Of a DNA stretch of 64,000 nucleotides, positions 1-10,440 are shown in pieces; the stretch's first letter is position 1; each line of letters starts with the position of its first letter. This DNA is from Siphonodentalium dalli (lineage: Eukaryota; Mollusca; Scaphopoda; Gadilida; Siphonodentaliidae): the NCBI GenBank assembly GCA_032622095.1, contig CP136069.1, forward strand, positions 202,538,690-202,602,689, read 5' to 3'. The notes beneath the pieces are model-generated. The model had not been told where the DNA came from and searched no databases. It worked only from the letters and a program-made list of their open reading frames with translations. A program made the position numbers and the translations under genes.

Positions 1-1
1 C

Positions 2-863
2 TAGAGCTGGGCCTATAATAGGTATTACTCTCTTCTGCTGAATGAATAAAAGTGCAGGGCTGTATTTTCAGTTGAAATTAATAATAGTGCAGGCAATTTC
101 ACTATGTTTTACTGCCTAATAATATTTAGTGCAGGGTTGTATTTTTGACTGAAATTATGCATGCACTATTATTCGGCAGGTGAGAGTACCTGCAAGTCCT
201 GCATAATAATAGTGACGTCACGATTATTAAATTTGGAGGCAAAATTCCACCCATCACTATTATTTGGCAATGATACATGTTTAGAGTAAAAATGCCATCA
301 CTAATATTATTAATTTCAGTCTAAAAATCCACCCATCACTATTATTTGGCAGGTAAGAGTATCAGCCTATAAGTCTGTTATCTGTTAAATATAGGTATCC
401 AGTAAGTGATCGAAATCTAGCAGATATTTTCAGATACCATGCAATGTAAACTGCTCACAAGCCTCACATTGCACTGAAGTGACCCCACACCAATACTTAT
501 TAATTGAAATTGATAAAAGGCTTTTTCCATCTTTTATATTAATCAACTTGCACGCAATGATTTTTGGGCCAACATGAAGGGAAGTCAGTGAGGATACTAT
601 ATATTGATGTGAGCAAAATGTGATTGTCAGTATCACCAAATCGATGGATCTAAATAACTTGAAAATTGAAATTGTGTTTTAAAAAATATCCACTGGTATC
701 TGTATTTGCAGATATGTAAACAATGAAAGTGTAACTATAATAGTCATCGGTATCGGCGATTCGGCCGTATTGGTAAAGACCTATAACAGAAAGGAAAAAT
801 ATCAGTATCGGCTAATATCGATAACCCCAATATCCTTACATCTCTAGTAAAGGGCCAGCTCTA
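2..863. mobile_element. hAT-like non-autonomous element (putative)
   Basis: The left edge reads TAGAGCTGGGCC and the right edge at 852-863 is its near reverse complement, GGGCCAGCTCTA. Termini beginning TAGAG or CAGAG and continuing TGGGC are typical of hAT transposons. The window begins one base before the left end, so the expected 8-bp target duplication cannot be checked. A second hAT-type end, in the form CCTTACATCTCTA, lies just inside at 833-845. No transposase coding is visible. A smaller inverted-repeat element sits inside at 19-364. Confidence 0.4.
19..364. mobile_element. MITE with degenerate inverted repeats and possible 8-bp TSD
   Basis: GCCTATAA occurs at 11-18 and again at 365-372 and directly flanks this 346-bp segment, which fits an 8-bp target duplication. 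The ends are loosely inverted: TACTCTCTTCTGCTGAAT on the left against the complement of GGCAGGTAAGAGTA on the right. The interior consists of degenerate units around TGCAGGG and CACTATTATT. The same terminal motif TACTCTT..TGCC recurs in the element at 7513-7903, so both may belong to one family. There is no coding capacity. Confidence 0.45.
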
Positions 864-993
864 GTATATACATACCAAATTTGAGTCCAATCAGGTCATT
901 AGTTTTTTTTGAGTCTATCGCGTACATACCGGTACATACAGTGTCAAAATATATCATAGACTGTTTAACTTACGTATCTTAAAAGTTCAACTT

Positions 994-3540
994 TTATGAA
1001 TTCATTGTGTCGGCTAAACTAGTAGTTATTTTACTCCTCAAAGCAATGAACTGTTGTGTTGATTCTCCCTCTTCTATAGTAACAGAACACATGTGCAATG
1101 GATGATAATTTAGCAAGTCGGCATACTTTGATAGGAAATTTGATTGTGAAGACCTGTTCAAGACTGCATAGGCATGATAGTGATCATCAAAATATGCTGT
1201 TTCCAGTTTGGTGCCAAATAAGTAGGGTATGTCTCTGATGATGAATACTACTTTCAAGAGTCCAAAAACAGGCATTTCATTGGCGTACCCAATAACAACT
1301 ATCATGCTTGCTCTGTACTCAGTACCCAGAATGTCAACCCGATTGGCAACATAAATATCATCAAAATCTGAAAGTCCATAAACTTTTCTTAACAACAAAT
1401 CCTTGTCCTCAGTTTCAAAAACTTTCAGCATTGTAATGCCACTGCTTGCACATGTATATTGTTTGCATGGTTGTACAGAATACCAATCTGTGCAATGTCT
1501 TATCTGATGCCTTTCAACAATAGTGAAGCAAATATCTTTGAAACAACAAACAACATCAGCTATATTCTTTCCAAATGAATGTTTTGCTTCATATCGCATG
1601 CACCAACTATTTATAAGAGGCCCTGCTTTTAGCATGTGCTGAGGGTAATGGGTCAAAAAGTGGTGCTTTGGGGTGAGATTGACGCCTGGAAACAATATTT
1701 TGAAAAGAGTGAGATGATCTTCAATAAGATATTGTAGTTGGTAACAATTAGCTTCAGTGACTGCATTGGAAAACACTATGTCCATTATAGACCTCAAACT
1801 GAGAAGTAACTGCCAAACTGAATTACCACGTTCTACTAGGTCACCAATCAGCAGAGGCAATACTCGTAATAGACACCACATCTGAGAAGCACTGTTCTTC
1901 AAGTTACTGTCCTGGATTCTCAAGTTTACATCAGAGAATATTGATGGTTTATTTTTTTTATCCACATATCCGTAGTTAAAACTTGATATCCGCGAATTCA
2001 AGACATCTAACGAAAATTGTTTATCTTCATAAATTAAATGAGACAAAACCAGTTTACACTCCATTTTTCCCACTCCTTCTAAAATATCATGCATGATGTC
2101 CAGTGTGCAATTTGAAGTAATGTGGAAGAATCGAGAACGATTTAATGAACATTCATTTTTAATTCCATGCTGTGAAACTGTAGTAGGATCAAGTTTAACC
2201 TGTTTAACATGACGTACATACATGTAGTTCTCCTTATCACGCATTACACAATTCTTGGCAGTTGTAACAGACTGAAAATCTCGCCGATGTGTCATACACA
2301 ACCTGCATGGGAAATTAGCAGAGAATGACTCAACAAAACCACCAATGCTATTTGCTCCGAGGTTGTCTGCTGAAAATTGAGATATACTCCCCCTTTTATT
2401 TATCACAGTACCGTCCCTGAGTACTATAGTCATACCTTCATCAGATTCAAGTTTTGAGAGTTCCTCTAAAAACGGTGCTAGAATTTTATCAAATCCATAC
2501 TTTTCCAAATCGAGAGAATAAAAAAGTTCAAGAATGTGAATATTACGTAGAGATGAGTTGTAATGAGGAGGCAAATTCTGAATTGTGTAGTATAAACCAC
2601 CTAATTTGTGGATGCCTCTTTTCGCCCCAAGAGGGTTTGCTACCTCAAACTCATCAAAAAAAAGACACAGTTGCAAACTATCCTTTGATACAGAATATAA
2701 CGGATGCTCCTTGTAATGTTGTCCATCACAATAATCTCTCATAATGCCATCTTGGGATTGGTGTCCATTATTAATTTCTTGAAGAATGTATGGGTGACTC
2801 AAAACAGATCCTAACGTTTCTTTCAGAGAAACATACTGGAATGTATTTCTGACAACAACCTGCATTGTTTGCCCAGATGAAGCATCAAATTTAGATTCAA
2901 ATCTAGTACCAAGAACAATTGTACGTGCCTTGATCAAGCCCATTTCCTGTGAAAAGAATTTATCTCTGAGATATCTAGTCTCAAGCCCTGAGAAGGGTAT
3001 TGCTGCAAACTGAAAATTCTCCAAATAGGTTTGACATACTTCTGAAGTGATATCGATACCCAAATCAGAAAGCAACTTTCTCGTCTTCTTCTGAAGTTCA
3101 TCAATTATCATTTCTGAACTTGAATTGTCAACTATCCTCTGGATAGAAACATGTGTCATATTTGTCTGTGATAATAATGTTGCGATATATATAGCAGACT
3201 GCTTCTTGATTAAATTCTGGAAATCATCATCCGAGTCATTGCTATCTCTATTATCAGCGATTGAATCATCCTCAAACTGTGGAACAAATTGTTGTTCTGT
3301 CTGCTGTACTACTACTGAGTCGTCATTGCGATCTGGTTCTGACTGGACATCATTATGTTTTCTTATCAGGTGCTTACGAAATGAATTGAAGGAGCTGAAG
3401 CAACATGGGCATCCACTTTGATTACATTCCAATATGAGTCCTTGACTATCATATAATGCATGAGCAGAGTGAATATGGGAGATCAGCACCCTTGGTTCAC
3501 CTTGAAAAACCAATTTGCACAAAAAGCAGGAGTAACCCAT
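994..3540 (-). CDS. C2H2 zinc-finger, TNP2-like (EnSpm/CACTA-type) transposase homologue
   Basis: One uninterrupted frame of about 848 codons. I start it at the ATG at 3540, because the codon two places upstream is TTG. The N-terminus has two C2H2-like fingers: C5/C8 with H22/H27, and C39/C44 with H57/H62. An acidic low-complexity linker follows (about residues 65-110). The core contains FFDEFEVANPLG (about 294-305), SADNLGANSIGGF (about 390-402), a CRLC knuckle (about 412-415), DIMHDILEGV (about 481-490), TPKHHFLTHYP (about 623-633) and WCMRYEAKHSF (about 646-656). The DxxHDxLEGV block and spaced acidic residues are typical of TNP2/EnSpm-type DDE transposases and related animal proteins, which bind and cut transposon ends in the nucleus. 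I found no CACTA terminal repeats around it. It could be a decapitated transposon or a domesticated gene. The family call is from motif memory and moderately sure; the reality of the open frame is very sure. Confidence 0.8.
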   Translation of the reverse strand: MGYSCFLCKLVFQGEPRVLISHIHSAHALYDSQGLILECNQSGCPCCFSSFNSFRKHLIRKHNDVQSEPDRNDDSVVVQQTEQQFVPQFEDDSIADNRDSNDSDDDFQNLIKKQSAIYIATLLSQTNMTHVSIQRIVDNSSSEMIIDELQKKTRKLLSDLGIDITSEVCQTYLENFQFAAIPFSGLETRYLRDKFFSQEMGLIKARTIVLGTRFESKFDASSGQTMQVVVRNTFQYVSLKETLGSVLSHPYILQEINNGHQSQDGIMRDYCDGQHYKEHPLYSVSKDSLQLCLFFDEFEVANPLGAKRGIHKLGGLYYTIQNLPPHYNSSLRNIHILELFYSLDLEKYGFDKILAPFLEELSKLESDEGMTIVLRDGTVINKRGSISQFSADNLGANSIGGFVESFSANFPCRLCMTHRRDFQSVTTAKNCVMRDKENYMYVRHVKQVKLDPTTVSQHGIKNECSLNRSRFFHITSNCTLDIMHDILEGVGKMECKLVLSHLIYEDKQFSLDVLNSRISSFNYGYVDKKNKPSIFSDVNLRIQDSNLKNSASQMWCLLRVLPLLIGDLVERGNSVWQLLLSLRSIMDIVFSNAVTEANCYQLQYLIEDHLTLFKILFPGVNLTPKHHFLTHYPQHMLKAGPLINSWCMRYEAKHSFGKNIADVVCCFKDICFTIVERHQIRHCTDWYSVQPCKQYTCASSGITMLKVFETEDKDLLLRKVYGLSDFDDIYVANRVDILGTEYRASMIVVIGYANEMPVFGLLKVVFIIRDIPYLFGTKLETAYFDDHYHAYAVLNRSSQSNFLSKYADLLNYHPLHMCSVTIEEGESTQQFIALRSKITTSLADTMNS

Positions 3541-4580
3541 GTCCAATATCTAGCAGTGATAGATCTTCCAATATCTGTTTAAAAAAAGAAAGGTTGGTTA
3601 TACTGATAGTGATTAAATCACAAAAATTTAAACAATCGGCATATTGAACAGTCTGATTAAAACCAAACTCTGTAAAATCACTACATTATTCAGAGTCTGG
3701 GAAACTTGGACATTCATTCTATTTCCGCTACATCGGGGCTATCCCAAAAATAAGATGACGCGGCAGACGTCATATTAGAAAATACTGCCCTTCGGACAAA
3801 GTTTGGTGACAATGGCCGTCGATATCCTGTTCTCAGTGTATTAATCGCGGCGTTTAATGTACAGAAATTGAGAATAAATGTGTATTTGCAAAAGTTATCG
3901 CCTCAGTTGTAGAATAAAGACTTTTGTACAATTTATCAAGTGAATTTTTTGTGATAATATAGTGAAAACGATGTGAAAGCTGTCCTTGGGGGTGAAAATG
4001 TCACTGAAGCCTTCATTTTCGTCTGTATGGCGAAAATTTTCAATTGCGGCATCCGAATTGAAAATAAATTAACATCTACTATATATTTTGGGAGTTTTGT
4101 TTATTATATGTCCTCTATAGACTCTGAAAACTACTGAACAGATCGAGCTCAAATTTTGTATGTAAAGGTAAATGTAGCAATACACAATTTCATGGGTTTG
4201 TAGGAGGGCTGAAAAATAGCATTATACACACAAGGGCTATAACTGTCAGTTTGGACTCTTTTAGTCATGGGAGTACTGGTTTGCAGGGCTTAAAATCCAT
4301 TTACTTTTCGCTCTGTCATAGTTAAGCTATGGAGCTAAAACGGCCAAGTTGGGCAAGTTAAACTAATAGTAATTAAAAGATCAGCTATCGCGTGACACTT
4401 TCTCACCCAGGTAGAGCGTGAATTAATTGTGAAACATGGGGATAGAGTCACACCTGTCATGAGAAATCAGACGTCTGTTCGGCAGCTTGCGGAGGGGATC
4501 GATATGGGTAGCTTGACATATTTTTGTCACCCTTAGTAACAGTTCACAACCACGTGCATATTATTCTCTTGGGCTGAACT
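3541..4580. other. No recognised feature
   Basis: This is sequence upstream of the transposase gene. It has no frame with protein-like composition, no clear splice-bounded exon and no inverted-repeat boundary that I could identify. The promoter of the minus-strand transposase gene would lie at its left edge, but I see no convincing TATA or initiator arrangement. Confidence 0.4.
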
Positions 4581-4656
4581 CAGACTGGGATTTCCCAGTC
4601 TGATTAAATATCAGACTGTTTCACTGTTGATTGAAATGAAACACAGTCTGATATTT
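4581..4656. repeat. Pair of adjacent stem-loops sharing CAGACTG
   Basis: Positions 4581-4602 form a perfect 22-bp palindrome (CAGACTGGGA, its complement TCCCAGTCTG, and a TT centre). Immediately after, 4606-4623 (AAATATCAGACTGTTTCA) pairs with 4637-4656. Both hairpins use the same CAGACTG heptamer. The function is unknown; they may be the edge of an old inverted-repeat element. Confidence 0.6.
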
Positions 4657-4849
4657 ATTCACTGGGCCCGGAGTTCCCTGTTAATGAATATTATATCAAA
4701 CAAATTTTAATTGAACAGTTTATCGTGATCATTTCGGGTTTCGTCGCGACTTACGGGCATGTTACGGTACACACACATCATGGTTATGTTTGATGATCGC
4801 GCTAATACCGGAGTGGACTGACCATATATACCGATATTTTTCTGAGCCC

Positions 4850-4918
4850 TCGGTATCGATAACAGTATGGATTTCATAACAAATTTTGGCGATATATCGA
4901 AATATCGCCCAACTCTAG
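4850..4918. mobile_element. hAT-like terminal fragment
   Basis: The stretch ends in GCGATATATCGAAATATCGC followed by CCAACTCTA. Read on the minus strand it begins TAGAGTTGGGCGATA, a typical hAT terminus. I could not find a matching left end nearby, so I treat it as a solo end. It is followed by AT-rich sequence and a C14 tract at about 4960. Confidence 0.3.
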
Positions 4919-5118
4919 TTATCAATTACCTATGCGCAGCAGAAGGTTGTAGTACAGTACCCCCCCCCCCCCCTCAAAATGATGAAAAAGGTTAAGAAAT
5001 TGTGTACTGCTACCAAAAAGCCACGGGGGAGGGTGTGACCTCGCACCACTGCCGAGCTAGTGCGACAAATCCGTCACCTGCCACTGCAATGGGGAATTGA
5101 TGGGTTAACACAAAAATA

Positions 5119-5343
5119 GGATTGCGCGCCAAACTCTTCATTTACGGTAGTGATAAAGAGCGTCTGTGTTTACCAGTGTGCTACGCAATGATAACTCATG
5201 ACGCCACAGAAGAAAATGAATGTTGCAAAGAGAATGTAGATTTCCTGAATGCACTACCGGGAAATTCTCCGCAAATCATCTTCAGTTCCATTATACATTT
5301 CACTCAGAACAATAACAAGGCCATATTCCTAACTACGGTAGAC
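5119..5343 (+). CDS. Unrecognised open segment, possible exon
   Basis: A frame of about 74 codons without an ATG near its start. It follows an AG (ACAAAAATAG) that could serve as a splice acceptor and ends at TAA at 5341. Its composition is protein-like and contains CYAMITHDATEENECC and a glycine/proline turn (LPGNSP). I do not recognise a family. No neighbouring exons are apparent, and a transposon begins at 5512. It could be a chance frame in moderately GC-balanced DNA. Confidence 0.25.
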
Positions 5344-5511
5344 TAATAAGAATAGTATATTAAGAGGACAGTAGATTTTCATGACCAACGGAAAGTTGCT
5401 GTGTGTCAGACGGATTTCCATGGAATTTCGTATCCAGGGTTATTTTTATCCGGGCAATATTTTAAAACGGGTCCCGGAACCATATCTCCACTCCCTTATT
5501 AAAAAATAAGC

Positions 5512-6679
5512 CAGGGACTAATCTAGGTTTTAAGTTTGGGCACCCTGTCAGTCCTAGGACGATATGCCGTAGGCATATCCCGATGGCTGCAGGCCAGAGG
5601 TGGGGGTGGGTTTGGGAGGGGGTGTCCCCCTCCCATCAAAGGGGGGTCTGGGGGCACTCCCCCACGAAATTTTTGAAAATCCAATGCCCTGAGAGTGAAT
5701 CTGGGGCATTCTGAACCTTTATATTGTGCTATTCAGGTTGGTAAATTTAGTCATAATATAGACAATTTTTTTTAATTGTTTGTGATTTTCTACTATCATA
5801 CTCATTGATCTGATAGCTAAAAGTCATGACCAAACTTAGTTTGTTTCTACTCTTAATCATTGTACAACACGCTGAAATATTCTTTTGTTTATTAAAATAT
5901 TTGTTTCACTTTTAATGTTTCAGTTTCACCCTTTTTATACCAATATGTATATTTCCTTGAAATAAAAATATATATTCTACCTACCCTGTGTTAAAATTGT
6001 GGATGAGAGTAGAAACTCTTACACCACTGGTTTTTTGGTCGCGGCATCTTGTTTAAATATTCGCCGAAATAAACTTCTGGTTAAACTTTATATCTCTTAG
6101 TTTTAATTATAAATTCACGTTATGTTAAAAAACGTACCGCGTAATCACGTACCGCGATATGCTATCGTAAATTTAATGTTGTGGAAATAACATTTCAAGC
6201 GCTTTAAAGGTTTAATTGCACACGTAACGGCAAGCACTCGATGTGGAGTTTTGGTAAGTACCGTAAGATTGATCTATAAATGAAATTGTTTTAGATCTAT
6301 ACGGATCTTTGCGGATTTCAGTAGTTTCGTTTCAGCGCGTTCCGAATTTTAATTTATTTACCCAAACCGGAAGAGGAAGACATATGTTTTGATTCGTTCG
6401 CGAAACAACCGACTGACTTAATTTTTATGATTAAAATGGGTCGTTTTCCCTCGGTAGATCAAATTTGTTGATAAATAGCAATGTTTTCTTTCATTGTATA
6501 AGCGTTCAATTAACATTTCCATCGTATTAAAATTAGTTGGCAGTCTCTTTTTATCTAAAAATTCCTGATTGACTGGGAAATGTTGTTTTACAACTCTGAG
6601 GCATATTTCGTTTGGGTGCCCAAACTACCGGCGCCCAAACCCGTTTTACGGATCCAAATACGGCCTAGATTAGCCCCTG
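5512..6679. mobile_element. Non-autonomous DNA transposon, TIR CAGGGRCTAATC, TSD TAAGC
   Basis: The left end CAGGGACTAATCTAGG and the reverse complement of the right end, CAGGGGCTAATCTAGG, agree in 15 of 16 bases. The pentamer TAAGC directly abuts both ends (5507-5511 and 6680-6684), which suggests a 5-bp target duplication. GTTTGGGC..CC motifs recur just inside both ends. The interior is AT-rich apart from a G/C-rich block (about 5575-5670) and has no transposase-like frame. A short relative lies at 9394-9578, and a loose right end at 12243-12312. CAGGG ends are seen in hAT elements, but a 5-bp duplication is short for that superfamily. Confidence 0.6.
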
Positions 6680-7070
6680 TAAGCCCACTATGAGCATACA
6701 TGTATGATGTATATAGGCATTGGTACAATATTTAGGTCCAATATGACCTATCTACAATTTAATTAACTGTTCTTTGATCCTGTGAATTTGGGAAGGTCTT
6801 TATTTTTCCAATAAACACCCCTAGCAACACCGGGGTCACTCGATCCAGCTCAAATTTTGTATGTATATGTACTTTTGGCATGGGGAATAACCAAAGATTT
6901 TTTTTTTTAATGTGGTGTCATCCGGTTGTGCGCTTCTTGAACGCTGTAACGAATGTTATGACCATGGATACAGTACTAACAAAATGAAAGTGTCAATGAC
7001 ACTGTAGCTTATCTTTGCTTTAAGCAGTATTTATATTCCACTGGTAACTTATACTGCAGTTGGCTGCCGT

Positions 7071-7355
7071 GGCAGCCATTTTGGGTTACCCTGCCATGAC
7101 CAAAATTGGACATCCTCATGTACTCACAATATGTCATCCTGCCCAGTGTCAAACAGATTCATGCATACCGGTAAATGCAACCTACAAACTGTGCTAAAGA
7201 AATCCAAGATGGCTGCCATTTTGGGCAGCTGACCATGACAGAAATAGACGTTTTCATCTACTGATCATAATATGTCTTCCTACAAAGTTTCATGAAAATT
7301 GATGTATAAATGCAACCTGCAGACCGTGTTAAAAGAAATCCAAGATGGCTGTCAG
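7071..7355. repeat. Tandem repeat, about 138-bp unit, two copies plus start of a third
   Basis: The anchor GGCTGCCATTTTGGG recurs at 7071 (as GGCAGCC), 7211 and, in part, 7347, giving periods of 140 and 136 bp. Each unit continues through CCATGAC, a CAATATGTC-type motif and AAATGCAACCTRCA to AAATCCAAGATGGCTG. Such core repeats are common in Helentron-like interspersed elements of bivalves, but no terminal structures are visible here. The flanking 6680-7070 holds nothing I recognise. Confidence 0.6.
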
Positions 7356-7512
7356 TTATGTATACTGTGTTTGTTAATTTCTGCTGTTGGGATTGTTTAT
7401 ACATAGAATACAATTTTTTTTGGGATGCCGGATTTGGGATCCCAAACCGGTAAACGGTATGAAAAACGCTCTGGATATGACCCTGCCTTATACTATAATA
7501 AAAATGTTGATA

Positions 7513-7903
7513 TACTCTTGAGTGCCAAATAAGCATACATGTACGCTTATTAATTTTGGGGTAAAATTCCCACCTGTATGATCCTTATTTGGCCCTATAT
7601 GCTTATTTGTTTTTTGCAAAATTTCTTATATGTCATCTAATTGTCCACATTTAAAGCAAATAACTTGTTAAAAACAGTTTTAAATTATAAATAGCCCGAG
7701 TTTTAACCACTTTGTCAGGGCATTACACAACCAGTGTCCCTTTTATTTCTATAAGAGTGTGTACAATCACCATTCCAAATTTGACCCTATACAAGTACTG
7801 TCAAGTGAATAAATTGTTCACTCTATACTCTTATTCTGCCCTGTACTGTTATTTAATTTTGGGAGATTTTCCACCCTGTACTGTTATTTGGCACTCAAGA
7901 GTA
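7513..7903. mobile_element. MITE, TIR TACTCTTGAGTGCCAAATAA
   Basis: The first 20 bases, TACTCTTGAGTGCCAAATAA, are repeated in perfect inverted orientation at the right end. Similarity continues inward through an AATTTTGGG..TTCCACCCTGTA-type block on both arms. The flanks GTTGATA (left) and GTTGTGATA (right) look like an imperfect target duplication. The 391-bp element carries no coding frame and shares end and interior motifs with the element at 19-364. Confidence 0.6.
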
Positions 7904-8340
7904 GTTGTGATATAATTCTTATCGGTGGATTTATCGATCGCGGTTGAAACAGACAGATAAAATATCTGAATTTAATAACAAAGCATATTTCGCAACAAAA
8001 AAGGGTTACTTTTTGATATACATTGTATTCACATAAATTGTGTAAAAAAAACAACAGCTTAAATATCAAACAACTCATAACATGCACTATCAATCTTACA
8101 TGTATGGGAAATGGATAAAAAGTTTGACACATGTAATGATGTTTCAAGCAAAATGCAGTGGAATATTGATACCCCTTTTTGCAGTTTGATCTCTGAATAT
8201 CAACACTGCAGCATATATCATTGATGGACAGAGACAATCTGGGATAGTAGTAGTACTATAAATAATGTCAAAAGAAGTTGTTATAATAATAAAGGTAGGG
8301 ACTAAGCAAACAAACATATTTTATATGGCCTTAAAAATAC
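7904..8340. other. No recognised feature
   Basis: AT-rich sequence between the MITE and the candidate exon. If the exon at 8341-8808 is real, this would be the start of its downstream intron on the minus strand. Open stretches here have no protein-like character. Confidence 0.35.
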
Positions 8341-8808
8341 CTCACAAAACTTGTATTCTGACTCCGCTCTATTTTTCCAGATCAAAAATCTCTTATATTC
8401 TCTTAAGAGAGGGTCACATGATGACTCGCATCTGAACTTAATGTCAGGTCCAGATCTTCCTGGATTCTGATGAGTGATTCTCTTCACTCTTGACCAACTA
8501 TGCGATATCTGCTTGACGTCAGGAGCAGGCGTGTCAACGGAAGGTGGAAGGCTAGCATCAAACGAATCATTTAGTTCACTATCATCTTCTACAACTTTTT
8601 CACAACTATGCGATATCTGCTTCACATCAGGAGCAGGCGTGTCAACAAAAGGTGGAAGGCTAGCATCAAACGAATCATTCAGTTCACTATCATCTTCTAC
8701 AACTTTATCACAAGGTGCAACTTTTCTTCTGCCACTTTTCCTTTGAACTAACTTTCTCCTTTTTTGATAATTCCTACTGTACTCCTTATTATGCTTCCCC
8801 ATGAATAA
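8341..8808 (-). CDS. Candidate coding exon with basic N-terminus and a 36-residue tandem repeat
   Basis: On the minus strand the segment follows a strong acceptor (CTTTTTCCTTGCAG) and ends at GAG before GTATTT. It is 468 bp, exactly 156 codons, and open throughout. An ATG two codons in starts MGKHNKEYSRNYQKRRK, a lysine/arginine-rich, nuclear-localisation-like stretch. A 36-residue unit with DDSELNDSFDASLPP and TPAPDVKQISHS then occurs twice in tandem, differing at only a few positions. The last third contains WSRVKRITHQNPGRSG and a charged tail. I do not recognise the family. Downstream exons were not found; the transposase gene at 994-3540 lies further along on the same strand. It may be host or transposon derived. 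Confidence 0.5.
8493..8708. repeat. 108-bp direct tandem duplication inside an exon
   Basis: TATGCGATATCTGCTT recurs exactly 108 bp apart, with nearly identical sequence between. The length is a multiple of three, so the duplication keeps the minus-strand reading frame open and produces two 36-residue units. Confidence 0.85.
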
Positions 8809-8996
8809 CTGCAAGGAAAAAGTTGGTACCTAGCTCTGGAGAAGGCGAATTCCATTAACCTCTTGATTTTCCTGGGCTCTCATTAATATGGAATTTTTAT
8901 TTTTTAGAGTTATGGCAGGGGGGATGATTAATATTATGCTAATGAAATATATTACTACCGGTATAGTGACATGTGTAAAATTATAACCCAAGATTC

Positions 8997-9313
8997 AGCC
9001 CTCGAAATTAGCCACGGCAATCAACAATGACGTGGTAATTACTTTTTGCCACAGCATTTGAGTGCCTTGGCAGTTACACAGCCATGTACAGGTATAATGC
9101 CATGTATTTGGTAAGTAAACCTCAGTTATACTGCAGACAACTTTATGTGGTAATTGCCGTATCAGTTACGTGGTCACGACGTGGTCACGACGTGGGACAT
9201 TTTCCCGAATTTCGAGGCCTGGGGAATTCAGTGTTATTTTTTTAGAAAAGATGGTTCAAACCTTACAAAGCGCAGGTGATCACAGCCCTCGAAATCAGGG
9301 AAAATGTCCCACG
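8997..9313. repeat. Dispersed inverted copies of CAGCCCTCGAAAT-type ends
   Basis: CAGCCCTCGAAATTAG at 8997, GAATTTCGAGGCCTG near 9208 and AGCCCTCGAAATCAGGG near 9283 are copies of one terminal motif in alternating orientation. Each is associated with GTGGGACATTTTCCC or a related CCACGGCA sequence. CAGCCCTCGAAAT resembles hAT-type termini, so this may be one or two small hAT MITEs. I could not define duplications at the edges. Confidence 0.35.
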
Positions 9314-9393
9314 GCAAATTTAATGCTGTGGCATGTTAGAATCCACATGTTGCCACGGCATTTCCCACAGCATTACTTATTGGCGTGGCCAAT

Positions 9394-9578
9394 CAGGGCC
9401 TAATCCAGGATTTATTTGGGGACACTGTATATACACTCAAGTGGGGTCACAACATGATATTCCGTAGGCCTGAGGTGGGGGTGTCGCATTCCTGCCGAGA
9501 GGGGGTCCAGAGGTACTCCCCCCCCCCCCCCCCCCCCCCCCGGGAAAAGTAAAAAAAAATGATTTTGATTAGCCCCTG
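9394..9578. mobile_element. Short relative of the 5.5-kb element (TIR CAGGGSCTAATC)
   Basis: The left end is CAGGGCCTAATCCAGG and the right end GATTAGCCCCTG. Flanking pentamers CCAAT and CCATT differ by one base and may be a decayed 5-bp duplication. The interior includes a GGTGGGGGTGTC..GGGGTCC block similar to 5590-5660 of the larger element, and a long C tract (about 9519-9541). No coding frame is present. Confidence 0.5.
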
Positions 9579-9755
9579 CCATTCTATTGTACAACATAAC
9601 ATACTCATATTTTTTCAGAAAATTCTAAAGAGTTTTTACTTATATAAGGATCTTGAAGGATCATGAAATTACCCTGTATTTTTATTCCACGGAAATGGCA
9701 GAATTACTCTGCATGGTGGTATACCCAGTAAGAAGACGGCTACTTATATATATAT

Positions 9756-10440
9756 ACTAGCTGATGTGCCCGACGTTGTCCGGGCTATTCCTTTTGTGAA
9801 GTTTGCATTCTTGAGTGAATGAAAATTAAGGAATGTCCTATATTAAAGCCGAGCAGCCATAACGACTAATATGAGGTCTATCGTCTAGCTGACCATACAA
9901 AATTTCCGAGATCTGATCTGCGCATGCGCGAAGCTGGCGTTGCACGGGCTCGGCGACCTGATAAAAATTTGTCGCGGGGCAAGATACATTCACATATCAA
10001 ATTTCAAGTCGATAGCTCCACCCGTTTCCGAGATCTGGTCTGCGCGAAGCTGGCGTCGCACGGGCTCGGCGACCCGATAAAAATTTGTCGCGGGGCAAGA
10101 TACATTCACATAGCAAATTTCAAGTCGATAGCTCCACCCGTTTCCGAGATCTCGTCTGTGCATGCGCGAAGCTGGCGTCGCACGGGCTCGGCGACCCGAT
10201 AAAAATTAGTCGCGGGGCAAGATACATTCACATAGCAAATTTCAAGTCGATAGCTCCACCCATTTCCGAAATCTCGTCTGCGCATGCGCTGCACGGGCTC
10301 GTCAATACGACAACGATGACCACCTGGTCAAACTACACACACGTACCAAGTTTCGTCCCGATCGGTCGAGAATCGTAGATTTGTATAAATGACAGACAAG
10401 ACAGAGGTTATCAAAATATATAAGAGATATATATATATAA
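9756..10440. mobile_element. Tandem-repeat-containing element starting ACTAGCTGATG
   Basis: The segment begins in a TA tract with ACTAGCTGATGTGCCCGACG. It carries a GC-rich tandem array (9912-10290), then ACCAAGTTTCGTCCCGATCG and an ACAGACAAGACAGA-like stretch, and ends in another TA tract. The beginning is shared with the element at 38035 (CTAGCTGGTGGGCCCGAC). Unique start, tandem core and simple-repeat tail are the layout of Helentron/HINE-like elements. The family assignment is an inference. Confidence 0.5.
9912..10290. repeat. GC-rich tandem repeat, 116-122-bp unit, about three copies
   Basis: AAGCTGGCGT begins at 9931, 10047 and 10169. Each unit runs GCGCATGCGCGAAGCTGGCG, CACGGGCTCGGCGACC, GATAAAAATTTGTCGCGGGG and TCAAGTCGATAGCTCCACCC. 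A fourth copy is truncated after GCGCATGCGC. Frames open across the array are translations of the repeat, not genes. Confidence 0.85.

Noticed and set aside
9412-9597. Glycine-rich frame (GGGGGGG)
   Set aside because: It is a translation of a long C tract within a MITE.
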